A stretch of 64,000 nt of DNA from Paragordius varius (taxonomy: Eukaryota; Nematomorpha). Location of the stretch: NCBI GenBank assembly GCA_964247055.1, contig OZ176055.1, positions 744,001 through 808,000 of the forward strand. The letters are read 5' to 3'. The translations under genes were made by a program, and so were the position numbers. Under the pieces are notes generated by a model. The model made no database searches. It was given only the letters and a program-made list of their open reading frames with translations, and had not been told where the DNA came from. The number at the start of each line of letters is the position of its first letter. The stretch's first letter is position 1. Positions 9,570 through 22,771 of the stretch are shown one piece after another.

Positions 9570-12262
9570 TTATAAGATTATATTCTTTAAGTAATAAACA
9601 ACCCTTAAAACTCTGATAGATATTTGGAAATGTGTTTTAATCTCCTCCATGCAATTTAAAAAAAAATCAATTTCAAACCGTGGAATATAAATACAATGAG
9701 TGATTTTTTCTGTATTATTAAAAATGATAAATTTTAAGTACCTACTATTCATAAAATAAAATTTAAAATTTTGGCGCTCCTTCCACCCAGTGCATACCTT
9801 TCCCTCCTGGCTACGCCTCTGCATACAGTAGGGTATTAAAATAAGTTGGCCCAAATTAAATAAAACAATTATTGTTATAGTATAAAGAAATGTTTAATTT
9901 CAACAATTTTCTGTTTTGTAAAATACGCTCCTTAATTCCAATTTGGTTTCAAAGGTTAAATAAGCATGGTTGTAATGTTTTTTACTGTGTGAAAAAAATT
10001 AAAAATTTCTAGCTAATTTTTATGATAAAAATAATTAAAAAACAAAACTGCCAGTTAAAAACTTTTTTGGGGTTTTATCAGTATAAACTAGTGATACTGA
10101 AACTCGGCCCTAAAGTGTTTTTTATGGCCCTGAAATGTTTATCAAATTTTTTGATATATTTACAGTAAAAAGTGAAATTATACGGACAAAACGTAAAAAT
10201 ATAAAGACAAATATTTTTATCTAAAAGACAACCTTAGTTACAATTGTAAATATATTGATAATGTTAGTAATATATATATCTCTTCAGACTTTGATATTTA
10301 TTACAATGAGTTTTATTGAAATAAATCAAGATTTAAAAAGTATGGTTGTCTTTTAGAAAAAAATTGTCTCTTTATTTTTACATTTGTCTGTATAATTTCA
10401 GTTTTTACTGTACTTTGTATATAAATATGTGCAAATGTAGGTATGATGGAATTTTTATGTGTAATATATGGTATAAGGCCCTTGACTACCGCAAGATATA
10501 TATATATATATTGCAGCCCTTAATTTTTTAGCCAGTGCCAATGGTACAAACGCTTAAATTTTCTATGTGATTCTCTCTATGCTAGAGTCTTTTTTCTACC
10601 CATATATACACTAAATTTTAACCTAATATCTTTATATATATATATATATATATACCATTTACAATTCAAATTCACCCTCAAATAAATTATACAGTCAAAA
10701 TCGAAATTATAAGGAAAAATGTAAAAATAAAAAATTTTTTGAAAAGACAACCATACTTTTTTTATCCTTATTTAAAGAATACTGAAAAAATAATAAACTA
10801 TGCCATAAAGATATATTTCGTATTAACAATGAGTTATATTAGTTCGAAAACACATAATTTCTTTTTAGGGTAAAATTGAATTGTTCAAGGGTGAATTTGA
10901 ACTGTAAATGGTATATATTACCGTTTTTACATTCGTTCATAAGGACTTGTAGGCTTTTAAGTGTTAAATCATCGTTTGCTGTGCTTAGGTGTCTAGGTAA
11001 CATCTCCTCATAAACAGCATACATTAGACTTAATTCATGAGTGTGGTAGCGAAGAGATGGAGGGTACTTCCACACATAATATGAATGATTACCATTATCA
11101 TAAGTTTCATAAATGCAAATTTTGGATCCACTTTCAACAAACCTTAACTAGAAGTGTAAATTTACAATATAAAAAATCGTTCATTCCTAAAATTAACCTA
11201 TACTAAATTTAGTAACTAATTATTTTTGAATACCAATTAAGGCGAATGGCCACAGGATTTTGGGATAAAAGGTAAATTTGGTTTTAAGGAAATAATACAC
11301 GATAAAAAACGATAAACAAATAGTAAAATTATGATAAAATTCATTATGGATATAGGCGGCATATCTAAACTAATTTCAATGTAAAATAGTTTATTTTTTT
11401 CAAATCTTTGTCGAAATTTGACCAAGACGTAGACACTATTCCAAATTTATTGGAGAGTTCAAAAAAATTTTTAAAAATAAAAATAATTAACCATAGTATA
11501 ATTTGTTGAAAAGGTTTGATGTTGTGCAAAAAATTTTACATCAAAACAATTTCTGTAATTGGTTATGTTCGGACCACATATATATTTCAACTTGTCACCT
11601 TTGACGTGGTCTAGAAAGAGCTACCGAGTAAAAATTATATAATATTATATATATTTATTCATACAAAACGTAAAAATATGAAGACCCATATTTTTTGCAA
11701 AAGACAATAAAACATACCTTTTAAAACCTTAATTTTTTCTATATTAAATTATGATTGTAAAATATTGAATTGATTGTGTTACCACCAATTTCACATCTGT
11801 GTTTTAAACATGCATTTAAAATATTAAGTTATATCTAAAATAAATTATAGCGGTGTTTAGAAAAAAATATTTGTATTTATGTTTTTACGTTTTTTCTGTA
11901 TATTTTCAATTATTACTTATTAGATAAAATATATTTGGATTTTGAAATTATTTTTTGGTGTTCGCAGAAAAATTAATATCGAAAAAAAAGTTTAAAGCAA
12001 AATCAATATATAAAACATTTTATTGTTGAGTGATAAAAATCTAAATTTATTAAATATTTAATTTTAAACTTTTACCATTTTTCCTTGTGCTTTTAAGCGT
12101 AAGAAATCAGCTTTAACACCGGATTCAAATGTCATGGAATAATAGTAGGGATAATTTATTCCCTCAAAATATACGCGATGCATTTGCGAATTCAAAAACG
12201 TGATTACAATCGAAGGACCAATTTTGGTTAAAAACACTGTTGAGTTATACATGTCGGTTACA
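9570..12262 (-). CDS. Unrecognised protein, last three exons (partial)
   Basis: Three minus-strand exons join in phase: 12262-12076 (acceptor TTTTATAG, donor ATG|GTAAAAG), 11147-10922 (acceptor CACTTCTAG, donor ACG|GTAATA) and 9709-9570 (acceptor AATACAG, ending in TAA). They encode 183 C-terminal residues. The sequence is aromatic-rich; features include MYNSTVFLTKIGPSIVI, HRVYFEGINYPYYYS, YYVWKYPPSLRYHTHELS and EEIKTHFQI. I do not recognise the family, and no function is proposed. Base composition and the even phase compatibility argue for a real gene. The 5' exons were not found; 13745-13956 is a weak candidate but its phase does not fit directly. MITE-1 and MITE-2 copies fill both introns, one MITE-1 ending 9 bp from the donor of the second exon. 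Confidence 0.5.
10161..10412. repeat. MITE-2 copy
   Basis: TACAGTAAAAAGTGAAATTA to CAGTTTTTACTGTA, with the TACGGACAAAACGTAAA subterminus and the family centre. TA at both ends. Confidence 0.8.
10654..10912. repeat. MITE-1 copy carrying a MITE-2 fragment
   Basis: Ends ACCATTTACAATTCAAATTC and ACTGTAAATGGT, TA-flanked. Positions about 10692-10770 are the left half of a MITE-2 (ACAGTCAAAATCGAAATTAT, AAAGACAACCATACTT), so a MITE-2 inserted in this MITE-1 and lost its other half. It lies in the last intron of the minus-strand gene. Confidence 0.75.
11148..12075. other. Intron of the minus-strand gene, with MITE-2 copy
   Basis: A diverged MITE-2 occupies about 11655-11925 (ACAAAACGTAAAAATATGAAG at the left, TATTTGTATTTATGTTTTTACG at the right). 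The remainder is AT-rich and shows no convincing exon; a short open stretch on the minus strand near 11,240-11,460 lacks good splice sites. Confidence 0.45.
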
Positions 12263-13335
12263 CTATAAAATACATAAAATTGAAATTAAATACACGCTAT
12301 ATGTAAAAATTTAAAGACAAATATATATTGTTTTAAAAAGACAACCATATTTTTTTAACCCTTGATTTTTCTTGCAAAAATATTTCATTACAATTAAAAT
12401 TGTGTAAATAGAATGTATTAACAATCTAAATCTCTATTATCGGTTTCTTGAAAACTAAAACGATAAGTTATATTTAACACTTTATGACCTTTTGGGGTAG
12501 TTTTATGTGCTAAAGTGATTTGAAATGTGAATATTCTATATTAAGCTCAATTGAAATATATGCTTTTGGCCTTTTAGGCGCATAATACAAGAAAAAATTT
12601 ATTTAAATGAAAAATTAGAAAAAAATCGTCATCTCAAACGCCGCCATTTTTTTTCTATACATTTTTAAATCGCTAATACAATAGGAAATAAATGTATTTT
12701 ATGGTTAAAAAATGAAAATAAAAAATTTTAGTAAGCTTTCAGATTTGCATTATACCAGCCAAAACATGATATTTGATTTTGAGATCAGTTATTTATTTCA
12801 ATTGTTTTTTGGAGCTGTCTCAATTTTAGACGCGTGAAGTCACAAATCTGTAAATAATATGAACTCAAAACAGTAGTTTATTTACAAGATTGAGCTGTGG
12901 GATTAAAAATACCCCAATATGTGTCGCGGACAAAAAAGTAAAAAGGTCATATCAAGGTTCAAAAAAATATGGTTTTAATAATATTTATTTTTGATTTAAT
13001 ATTTTCCTTGTATAATAATTGTACTGCTGCGATTTAACAAGTTTTTCAAAAATATAACAATATAATTAGATTAACGATACTAATTAAATACTTGACGTAG
13101 AGATCATTTAAGGAATAAAGACGATCTGACAGATAACCGCACATAACATTATCGACTAAATATTAGATATTTATTTATAATATAATCAATTATCTAGAAC
13201 CCTAACATATTTAATTTCCATCTTATTATTAATTTAGAAATTTAATTTAAATAAAAATTTAATGTCATATATCTTATGATAGAAATTTGAAATTTTTCAA
13301 ATAATGTTTTTTTAAAATTAGATTTATGAAACAAA
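12263..13335. other. Non-coding, partial MITE-2 and a possible small element
   Basis: Positions about 12270-12425 resemble the left half of MITE-2. Positions about 12483-12955 are bounded by weak inverted ends sharing TATGACCTTTT, which could be a separate small element. No exon completing the minus-strand gene was recognised. Confidence 0.3.
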
Positions 13336-13560
13336 ACTAAACGGACAAAACGTAATAATATAAAGATGAATATTTTTTTTGAAATAAAACACTTTTTAAA
13401 TCTTGATCATTTTTAATATATTTAATTATGGTAAACTAAAAAGTATGAACAATTGTAATTAGATGATTTTTTATAAATTAAGGTTATGAAAAAGTATGGT
13501 TGTTGTTTTTTTAGAAAAATTTGTCTTTATATTTTTATGATTTGCGTATAATTTTCTAAT
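13336..13560. repeat. MITE-2 copy
   Basis: ACGGACAAAACGTAATAATAT at the left and TTTGTCTTTATATTTTTATG with GCGTATAATTTTC at the right; the centre has TTTAATTATGG and AAAGTATGGTTG. Confidence 0.6.
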
Positions 13561-13744
13561 TGGGTTTTTTTATTTTCAAAATTTTTATCCATTGTTTATG
13601 ATCCACTATTTTTAGCAAAACTATAACCCGTTGAATAAAATCCACATAAAATATCCGCTTAATTAAACATATATTATCAAAATTTTATTTTGCCAAAAAT
13701 AAATATTTGTTAAAATTGATTTTGCATAAAAAAATTATTTATTT

Positions 13745-13956
13745 TTACCATCATTGTGATAAGGGATAGGTATATATTGGATTAAAGGAAACGTCAGATT
13801 TCCGAGCTGAAAGACTTGTGACTGATTAAATAAAGCACTGCGACAGTTAAGAAAGAGTATCCATACTCCACAAAAAATTATGATGATAGGGAATTGCATA
13901 TATAGAAAGTATATATGTTTAATTTCAAAATTAAATCGAAACGTAAAATTTATCAC
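13745..13956 (-). CDS. Doubtful exon with a membrane-like segment
   Basis: The minus strand is open for 73 codons up to GATG|GTAAAAA, a fair donor. The predicted peptide has a hydrophobic stretch (FPIIIIFCGVWILFL) followed by NQSQVF, NLTFPLIQYIP. An internal acceptor-like CTTTCAG would give a much shorter exon. The donor leaves phase 1, whereas the next known exon at 12262 needs phase 2, so the two cannot be joined directly. It may be chance. Confidence 0.2.
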
Positions 13957-14213
13957 AGTTGAATGATCTGCAATTCAGCAAACTTACTTAACGTTAAAAT
14001 ACGATTAATTTATCAACACGTACAAATTAAAACTATATATAATAATTTTAATTAAACATAAAAATTGGCAATTTGCTTTGCAAAATATTTAAGAGTTTGA
14101 AAGATTATACACCTCATGTAGCATTCATGCGTTTTGTGTCTTTATGACAACTATAAGAAAACGACAAGTTGCAATGTTTTATTGCAGAGATTAGTTGCAA
14201 AATTTTATGAATA

Positions 14214-14484
14214 TACAGTAAAAATTGAAATTATGAAGACATATTTTAAAACATAAAAATATTTTTTGTAAATACAGCCCTACTTTTTAAAACCTTAATT
14301 TTTCCCAGATAGTTAGAATTTAAATAATTTGATTGGGTGTATTGACTATGGTTATCTCTATTTTCTAACCCAAAATCGGTAATATTTCCAAAACCAAGGT
14401 TTAATAAAAGTATATCTGTCTTTATATAAAAAAATATCCCTTCTATAGTTTTTAATTGTCTCTATAATTTTAATTTTTACTGTA
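14214..14484. repeat. MITE-2 copy
   Basis: TACAGTAAAAATTGAAATTA at the left and TAATTTTTACTGTA at the right, with AAAAGTATATCTGTCTTTATA in the right half. Confidence 0.75.
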
Positions 14485-17146
14485 TATATCTTAAACCCTA
14501 GCTTATAATTAAATTCAGTGAACTAAAAAAAGGTAAATTGGTTCCCAAAATAAATGCGGGTTAAAAACTTTGCCATAATGAATAGAAAGTTAGATGACTA
14601 TTGCCAGGAAATTCTTGGAATTATGCCTTGATGGGGTTTTTATTATATTTTTTGTTAATATATTGCCTAACCAATTATCGGCTCTTATATTTTTTAGCTT
14701 GTAGAACTGGAAAATGTTGTTGATCACTGTTATTGCTCGGCGGTTAACTCTATTTTTTTTTAAAAAAAAGGTAGGAAAATTTATAGATACTATTTACATT
14801 TCAAATTTACCCTTAAACACCAGATGCAACATAAAACATAACGGAGGATTTACTTTAAACGTTCGTATTACTATTTGTAAAATATTATAAATATATTAAA
14901 TTGCAGGTAATTTTTTGTTTAAAATTCCTAAATACTTTAAATAAATTAAATTAAACACTCAAAATGATGCATACATTATTTAGAGTGAAGAAATGATAAA
15001 CTTTAACGAAAAATCATTAATCTTACCATAGTTAATTTAGTATGATAACTTTAAAAAATTGAAGATCTATACCAAGTCACCTAGTATTTATACAACAAAC
15101 GTTTAAATTTTAATACTTTACTAACTGGCCGTGCCAAGTTTGTGTAATACAGTCTAACTGATATTCGAATAAATTATTGCATTAGAACAAATGGACATAC
15201 CAAAATTAATAAAACCTTACTATATTTAACTATAAAGATTGATGTAATGGTTTGTGTCACTTGCCTGTACTTGTCATGAAGATACTCCACATACCAAACA
15301 ACAATCTATTATAAAATTTATATTATTTTAGCTTAAATTCCCATACCTATAGATTGTGCAAAAGCTTTAAGATTAAAGGTGGAGATAACAAGTAAAATGG
15401 CTTTTTTGGAGTCGTTTATTTTGAATCTTATTTCACCATATCTACTGGATTAAGGTATTCCAAATTTTATTTTTAAATTAGTTTTCGGAAATGATATTTG
15501 TTGATTAATATAAATTATGCCCATTTTTTTCAAACCCATTTATAATAACCGCAAAATTTACGACGAGACTATTTGCCAATTATTGGGGCTGATTACCAAT
15601 CTTAGACATTTTGAACCGGGAATTTTTACCTGACAGATATAATTAAGTGAGAGTCGATATTTTATTTCTAATTTAATTCCCACATCTGCTGGAACAAGGG
15701 ATATAAACTTTGATTTTGATATGCCTCTTTGGAAATGAGATAGTATTTGATTAAAATATCTATAAAATTTGTTAATGATAAGCGCATAAATATTGGTTAA
15801 TATTATATGTACATCTCCTCAATTATATCACAAGCTTTAAATGTACCGTTGCAAACTCAAGCCCTTAAAGACCCGATGGCGAGACTACTTGTCAATCATG
15901 TGGAATAGTGACACCCTGGGCGTAATATCGGAGCCGCTGATATATCAGGGCTGATAACCGATCTTGGCCTTTATGCTGGCCGAAGTTAGACTTATTTTAT
16001 AACAGGGTTTACAGTTTTTTATACCCGGTTAGCTTCCCAGATGAAGGTACAGTTGAAACATGGTCACACGAATGGGTAACTTTGACACTTGTGTTATCTA
16101 ATATTTCTAAAATTGGTGTATCTCATAGAAGCAAATAAATTCCCCTCTACAACAAAGAGATCTTAAAAACGCTGCATTTGACTCCACATAGTGACATTAC
16201 TTAGAGGATTCGGGACCAAAACGCTGTTTGTGCGTTAATACTATCTTACAATATGACATATCGAACATACGGCATTTATTTACAGATATAAATTGACGGC
16301 AGGTGGCCGACGATCTTCCGACGCTACAACCTATATCTGTTCTTGCTAAGGAAGCATATAACCATTTCTACGTAGCTTTTTATTTAAAACATCGTAGATA
16401 TTACACAGAATTCATATCAACTTGTGCCTTATTTAGCTTTATTCGTTATATTTTCAATATGTTTAATTGTTATTATATTATAGTCTGATATGTGTTATGC
16501 GAAATGCTTCACCGTCAATATTTTGAAGAATATATTTAAAAAACGGAGCTGAACAGTGGGACTATGGTTTAGTCACTGCGACGCATTTATATGGTTAAAT
16601 ATTAATTATAAGTTATGGCGTCTATTTTTGAGAAATTGCTTGAGAGCCAATATTTTTCTAAAAAACACAGGCGGGGTAAATTAAATCGAAATATGGCTTA
16701 GTCACCCTCGCATTTGTTTGCCTACACTTTTTAAAAAAAATGTATATTTTTCAATGCTAATACTTTAACACTAAGGGTGTCTTAATTAAGGGGCTAATTT
16801 TAAAAGGCTTCACTATGGTCAATTTTATAAGATAATAAAAAACGGACAGTATTAAAACTAAATTGTTTATATTTTCCTGAAAATATTTTTTAAATTAAAG
16901 TTAGGACTTTCATTTTAAAAACCCGGATTTCACCCGGGGTCGTGCAAGAGAGCCTAGTTTGAAAAAAGGGTTTAGCCAATGTCGTGTACTTTAAACAATT
17001 AAATAATTTTTAATTTGAATATATTTAAAACAAATCTTATTAGTATAGATATATATATATTCTTAAGACCCATGTATTGATGTAAATGACGCATGTAAAA
17101 TGTTTGTAACAGTTGCAAACTATTTATTGTTTGGAAAACTCATGCT
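14485..17146. other. Intergenic region upstream of RRP12
   Basis: No supportable gene. Positions about 14790-14830 resemble one end of MITE-1. A diverged direct duplication lies at 15405-15970. The stretch 15.3-16.7 kb is less AT-rich than its surroundings and may be old transposon or gene debris; its longest open stretch (near 16,303) shows no family resemblance. The last part should hold the RRP12 promoter, and TTTGTAACAG at 17103-17112 could be a 5'-UTR or trans-splice acceptor. Confidence 0.4.
15405..15985. repeat. Diverged direct tandem duplication
   Basis: Two units of about 240 and 330 bp keep the same ordered blocks: GAGTCG..TTATTT, then CATATCTACTGGA or CACATCTGCTGGA, then GAGACTATTTGCCAAT or GAGACTACTTGTCAAT, then GCTGATTACCAATCTTAGAC or GCTGATAACCGATCTTGGCC. 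Neither unit is coding. Confidence 0.5.
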
Positions 17147-20100
17147 ATGGCTATAAAAATACGCATCAAGGGAGCTTCAAAGAAGTTTTCAAAAGGGCAC
17201 AGTAGCTCAATCAATCCGGCCACAAAAAGGTTTAGGAATAGTATAGGTATATAAAAATTCATCAAATTTAGAAAAAATAGAAAGCGAATTAAAATCTACT
17301 CATTTGAGTGAGTATGGAGATGGCAGCAATGATGATGCCATATCTTATAAAACCGATGTGAGTACTTGGACAAATTGTTCCAACATAACATTTAGCAAAT
17401 TAATTGATAAAAGCGATCTAATACATACAGTTCTTCATCGCGAAGTTAGCCTCTATGATTTTATAATAGATTTTAAGCGTTTTAGGAACTGTTACCGATA
17501 TAATTCGACAGAAAAATGGAAAAGAAACGGATTTAGAGTATTTTGCCTTACTCATGACGACATTATCTTCTTCACATTTTTCAAATTTGGCAGTTGATGA
17601 CTTGCAAGAAATAACCCTAACCGCCACGGTTTTCTTGATAAATGTTGTGATAAAACGTGTCCCCACTTCCCTGATAGTGACTAAATGTTCCATTTTTATT
17701 CAAGCTATACTCAATTCTTTCCTCATGTTTCAAGCATGTCTAGCAAAAAATAAGGACAAATTAGATACTGATAAAAATACTTTGAACAACGAAAGTTCTG
17801 CCGGAACCAATTTAACTGAATTCCGAAATGACCATGGACCTTATTTATTTTACACATGTGCTTTTTCCATCTTAGCCCACATTATTCGACATCAACCGGA
17901 AATATCGCTTGATGAGTTGTCAGACGATACTAATACGCTTTCAAACATTCATAAAGTAATAAAAGTTTTTATATTCCTTGATAAAGCTTTTTTGGTGCAA
18001 AATAAAACTATATATAATAAAATTGATAAATAATTTTACAATAGAAATTGAAATTACAAAAAAACTTAAAATTCAAGACAAAATTTTCAAAAAAATTATA
18101 TATTTTTTCTACTTATTTTTTAAACATTACTTTTCGTGATGTAAATTGGAAACATTCTCAATAATATGTTTCACAAAGTAATATAAAATTATCAAGATTC
18201 AAATATGACTATCTTTGTATATAGTTAATATTTGTCCCTTAATTTTTAAGATTTATTTATATAATTTTTACTTTTACTTACATTTTGAATAGCATTTATT
18301 CACAAAATATTTTATATCATATCGCTTTTACAGGCTTTTGATCTATTACTCACGTACAGTATCGATGAACATCCCAAGATTAGGAAGTCTGCAAAGAGAG
18401 CGCTTGAAAGAATATTTGAGTCTACTAATGAAAGTTCCAATCAATTAGAGAATTCCAATTATGCAGTTGAGAAAAGTTTACCAAAACAGGCCTTAATTCA
18501 ACGCCTCTCACTTTTCTATGGGACTGTTATAGCGGAAAATCTGAAATCAATCGATTTTACGGCTTATAATCAGGCTATGAAAACTCTACGAAAACGAAAA
18601 CACTCTACACCAAAGAATGAGTATATGAACAAACATAAAGTAATTATTTAGCATTTTAAATTTTACAAGCAATGCAAAATAAAGTTTTTGATTTTTGAAA
18701 AAAAGCATTAAAAATTGAAATAAAAAATGAAATTTAAGAATATATTGTTTCTAAAAGGAAAGAAAATCAAAACATTTGAAACCCTGATATTTTACATAAC
18801 CAATATAATTGCAATATATAATTTATAATTGAAAGTTCTATCAATTTACATCTTTACTCCTTATACCATACCCCAAAACGATAGGTTTTTATTGAAAAAT
18901 CAAAGAATAATATGGTTTACATTGTAAAAAATATTAGTTTTTATACTTGTTTTGTGTTGTCTTTTAATTATAATTCAAACCTGTTTATACATTAAATTTA
19001 TTACAAAATAAAGAAATAAATTACCTTTTTTTCGAATGAACTGGTTTTGTTATTATTTAAAGGCTATATCGAAAATTGGATTGAAATTTAGAAATGTACC
19101 TTATATGTTTCCTAATCTTACAATGTTGCACCATAATTTTAAAAATGGTATAAGTTATTTTGAATCCGAAAAATATGGATGAAAATAAAACTAAATTTAT
19201 CATTTATAGATATAAAATGAAAGTATACGGACAAAACGTAAAATATAAAGATAGAAATGTTTTTTTTACTCAAAAAATCATTTAGTAAAAATCTTAAAAT
19301 ATGTAATTTATTGTGTTACCATTATACATCTCTATTTTATATTTTGAGCTTAAAATAATGAGTATTATAGAAAACAATCAAGATTTTATGAGTATGGTTG
19401 TTTATTAGAAAAAAATATTTGCCGTTATAATTTTAATTTTTACCGTATGATAATATATCAAATACATTAATTGTCATAAAATAAAAATTGGGTATTGATT
19501 TAAATGGTTAATAAATGTTTTACAATATTGAGTGATATAAACCATTTACAATTCAAATTCACCCTAAAAATGAATTATGTGTTTTCATCACTAATATAAC
19601 ACATTATTAATATTATGAAATATATCTTTATGGCCAAGGTTTCTATTTTTCATACTATTATTAATTTTAAACAAAATTCTATTTTTTATAAATATAGGTA
19701 TAGGTACAATTTAATTTTAAAAAGCACATAATTTATTTACGGGTGAATTTGAATTGTTTAAAGGTGAATTTGAATGGTTTAAGGGTGATTTTTGACTGTA
19801 AATAGTATTTTATTATATATGCAATTTCCAAAATGCTTGTTATGTTTTTACCACCATGAATAATTTTTTTAAGTTTTTTTTTAATTTTTTTTTAGTATTC
19901 TTTCAAGCTTTGGAAATAATCTTGGGATATTAAGTTTTCTGGTTTAAACGCTTTAAAGTTTGATATTTGAAACTTTTAACATAATAATTTGGATGTATTC
20001 CTTTTCGATTTATCTCATTTTATATGATTTTATTTGACTTGACTACAATCATTTATAAGGCTAACATTATTATTTACCATTTTCAAAAAATATAAGCTCT

Positions 20101-22733
20101 TTTTTTACTATTTCTATGATTTGTTTTTAGCATTTTATCCGTAAAATTCAACAATCCTTGAAAGCATATATGGAATTTTGTGGACAATTAGCTACAAAAT
20201 ATGGTATTGTTAAGGAGCATAATTTAATTGAATGTATGATTGCCAAGGGCCTAGAATGGACCTTAAAAATTTATAATGTCCCGCTTGAATCTGATTTAGT
20301 AAGTTTTTTAGTTGTTTCATTTTCTTATAAAAAAATTTTAATTATGTTTTCTGAAATTGTATATATTTATGCTTTATTTATATATGTATATTAAAGAAAT
20401 TTAATTTTTTTAATATTAAATAATTGTAATATTAATATATTATTAAATTAATATAATGTATTGTTTAGAAAAAAATTTCTTTAAATAAAAATCAAGCTTA
20501 TATAAAGTAAATGAAAAAAAAAATAAGTCCATAAAAATATATTTTCATTGGAAATATTTCATATAGTAATAATTGAAATAATGTTATTATTTTGATATGA
20601 AATTATACTTGTATAAATTAAATCATATATTTTTTGAATATTTGCCTAGAAACTCAAGATATCAACACTACAGACACTTTCAACCTTCTTTAAAACTTTG
20701 TTTGAAAACGATAAACGTGAAAAAAGTCCTGTCTTGGAACAAAAAATGTTAAATAGGTAATTAATTTTTTTTATATATATAGTTCCAATTCGCCCTTAAA
20801 CAATTTGAATTCACCCTAAAAATAAATTATGTGTTTTTGAACTAATATAACTCATCATTAATATGAAATATATCTTTATGGCATAATTTGAATTCACCCT
20901 AAAAACAAATTATGTGTTTTAGAACTTATATAACTCATTATTAATATGAAATATATCTTTATGGCATAGTTTATTATTTTTTCATAGTTTTAGCTTTCTA
21001 AACTTTTTTATTACCTATTAAAAATATTGGTTATTTTTTCCATAAATCATATTACCTATTTGGTGAATTTGAATTGTTTGAGGGTGTATTTGAATTCTTT
21101 AAGGGTGAATTTGAAAATTTAAATTGTTTAAGGGTGAATTTAAATTTTTTAATCCCTTCTTTTTTATTCATAATAGTGAACAAATGTCGGGAAAATATAG
21201 CTTTTTGAATGAGGAGATGTGCGCAAAAATCTTGGCTACCCTATATAACCTATTTCCTAATAATCCAGAAACTCGTGAAAGCTCTAATATTGATTTTTCT
21301 TTGAATGGTAGTTTTACATTAACTTTTTTTATGTTAAAATTTAAATCAAAAATATATTTACAGTTCAAATTCACCCTCGAAAAATTTAAATTTACCCTAA
21401 ATGACAATTGTTTGTTTTCAAACTAATATAACTCATTATGAATATGAAATATACAATCGTTTTGGCATAGTTTATTATTTTTTCATGGTATTGTTTTAAT
21501 TTTAAACGAAATTTTATTTTTTAAAAAAATATATTAAAATATAAATGATTTTTAATTTAAAAAACGCATAATTATTTTGGGTGAATTAGAATTGTTTAAA
21601 GGTAAAATTTGAATTGTTCAAAGGTGAATATTAACTGTAATGGTTGAAAGTAATATTCTGAAGTATTTATATATTATTAATTTTTTCAGTATTTGTTTCA
21701 ATCAAAAAAAATAAGGTTCTGCGCAGTCATACTGTAAAAATTTAAATTATACCGGCAAAACGTAAATTCATAAAGATAAATTTTGTCTTCCAAAAAACAA
21801 TCGCGCTGTAATTTTTTGCAACTATTTCAATACATATAACTAATTGCGTTAAATTGCAACGCGTATTAAATAGAGATATAAATTCGTAAAACAATCAGTT
21901 ATATAATATATATTTAAAATCGTATAATTTATAGCAAATTAAGATGTTTATGGTTCCAAAAAAGTATGGTTGCCTTTTTACTTAGGTTTTATACATTTTT
22001 ACGTTTTGTCCGTTATAATTTGAATTTTTCCTGCATATTTATGCTAACTTATAACTTTTTATCTATCTTCAAATAAATTTTTTTTTATAAATTTTACACA
22101 TTTTTTAAATGTTACACAGAATCAAATAATTACCAATCCGGCCCCCATAGTAATGTAAACGACGTTACACCTTATAAAACATGGATTAGTACACTTTTAT
22201 ACGGTGTCAGTTATTTTAGTAGAATTAATGCTAAATTATCCAGGAGTCACGTATGTCGCATACAAACCATTTTTTTCCATTACACTTTACATTGGTTTTC
22301 TGCTTTTTCTTCGTTCAAAGTTAATAGTGTGCCAATTGAAACTACACAATCTAATATTATTACTACTGATAAAAAGAAAAAGCGCGTTGTTAGATTTAAT
22401 GAAATTACGACGGAAAAATCTTTGAAAAATGGGGGGAATTCTGTGAAAACTAATGTTAAAATTGCTGGAAACTCTAACTTAGAATTAGTGAATAATTTCG
22501 TTAGAGAACATATATCACAAGTATTTGCTGTCCTAACTCTTGTTTTGGATGGGGAAAGGTATATTTATTTTAATGGTTTTATAAATTTTTGGATTTTTGA
22601 ATAGTTTAATAAATATTTTGCGTAAAACACATGATTAAAAAATGTTAACTAAAGCATTTAAAAAATAAATATAGTTTTTAACTTGTAAACTTAATTAAAA
22701 TTGTTAACTCTTTGATATTAAAAAAATTATGTA

Positions 22734-22771
<38 letters not shown>

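Noticed and set aside
9785-9835. GC-rich patch with GAGGCGTAGCCAGGAGGG on the minus strand
   Set aside because: Looks like a transposon terminus found in many invertebrates, but no partner end was seen, so no element is called.
16303-16488. Open frame with MADDLPTLQPISVLAKEAYNHF
   Set aside because: No family match, poor second half and no splice sites that would connect it to RRP12, whose true first exon is at 17147.
17103-17146. TTTGTAACAG as a spliced-leader acceptor for RRP12
   Set aside because: Plausible position, but any AG in AT-rich DNA can look like this; no spliced-leader evidence is available.
17418-17693. 91-codon minus-strand open frame
   Set aside because: Opposite-strand shadow of RRP12 exons 2-3.
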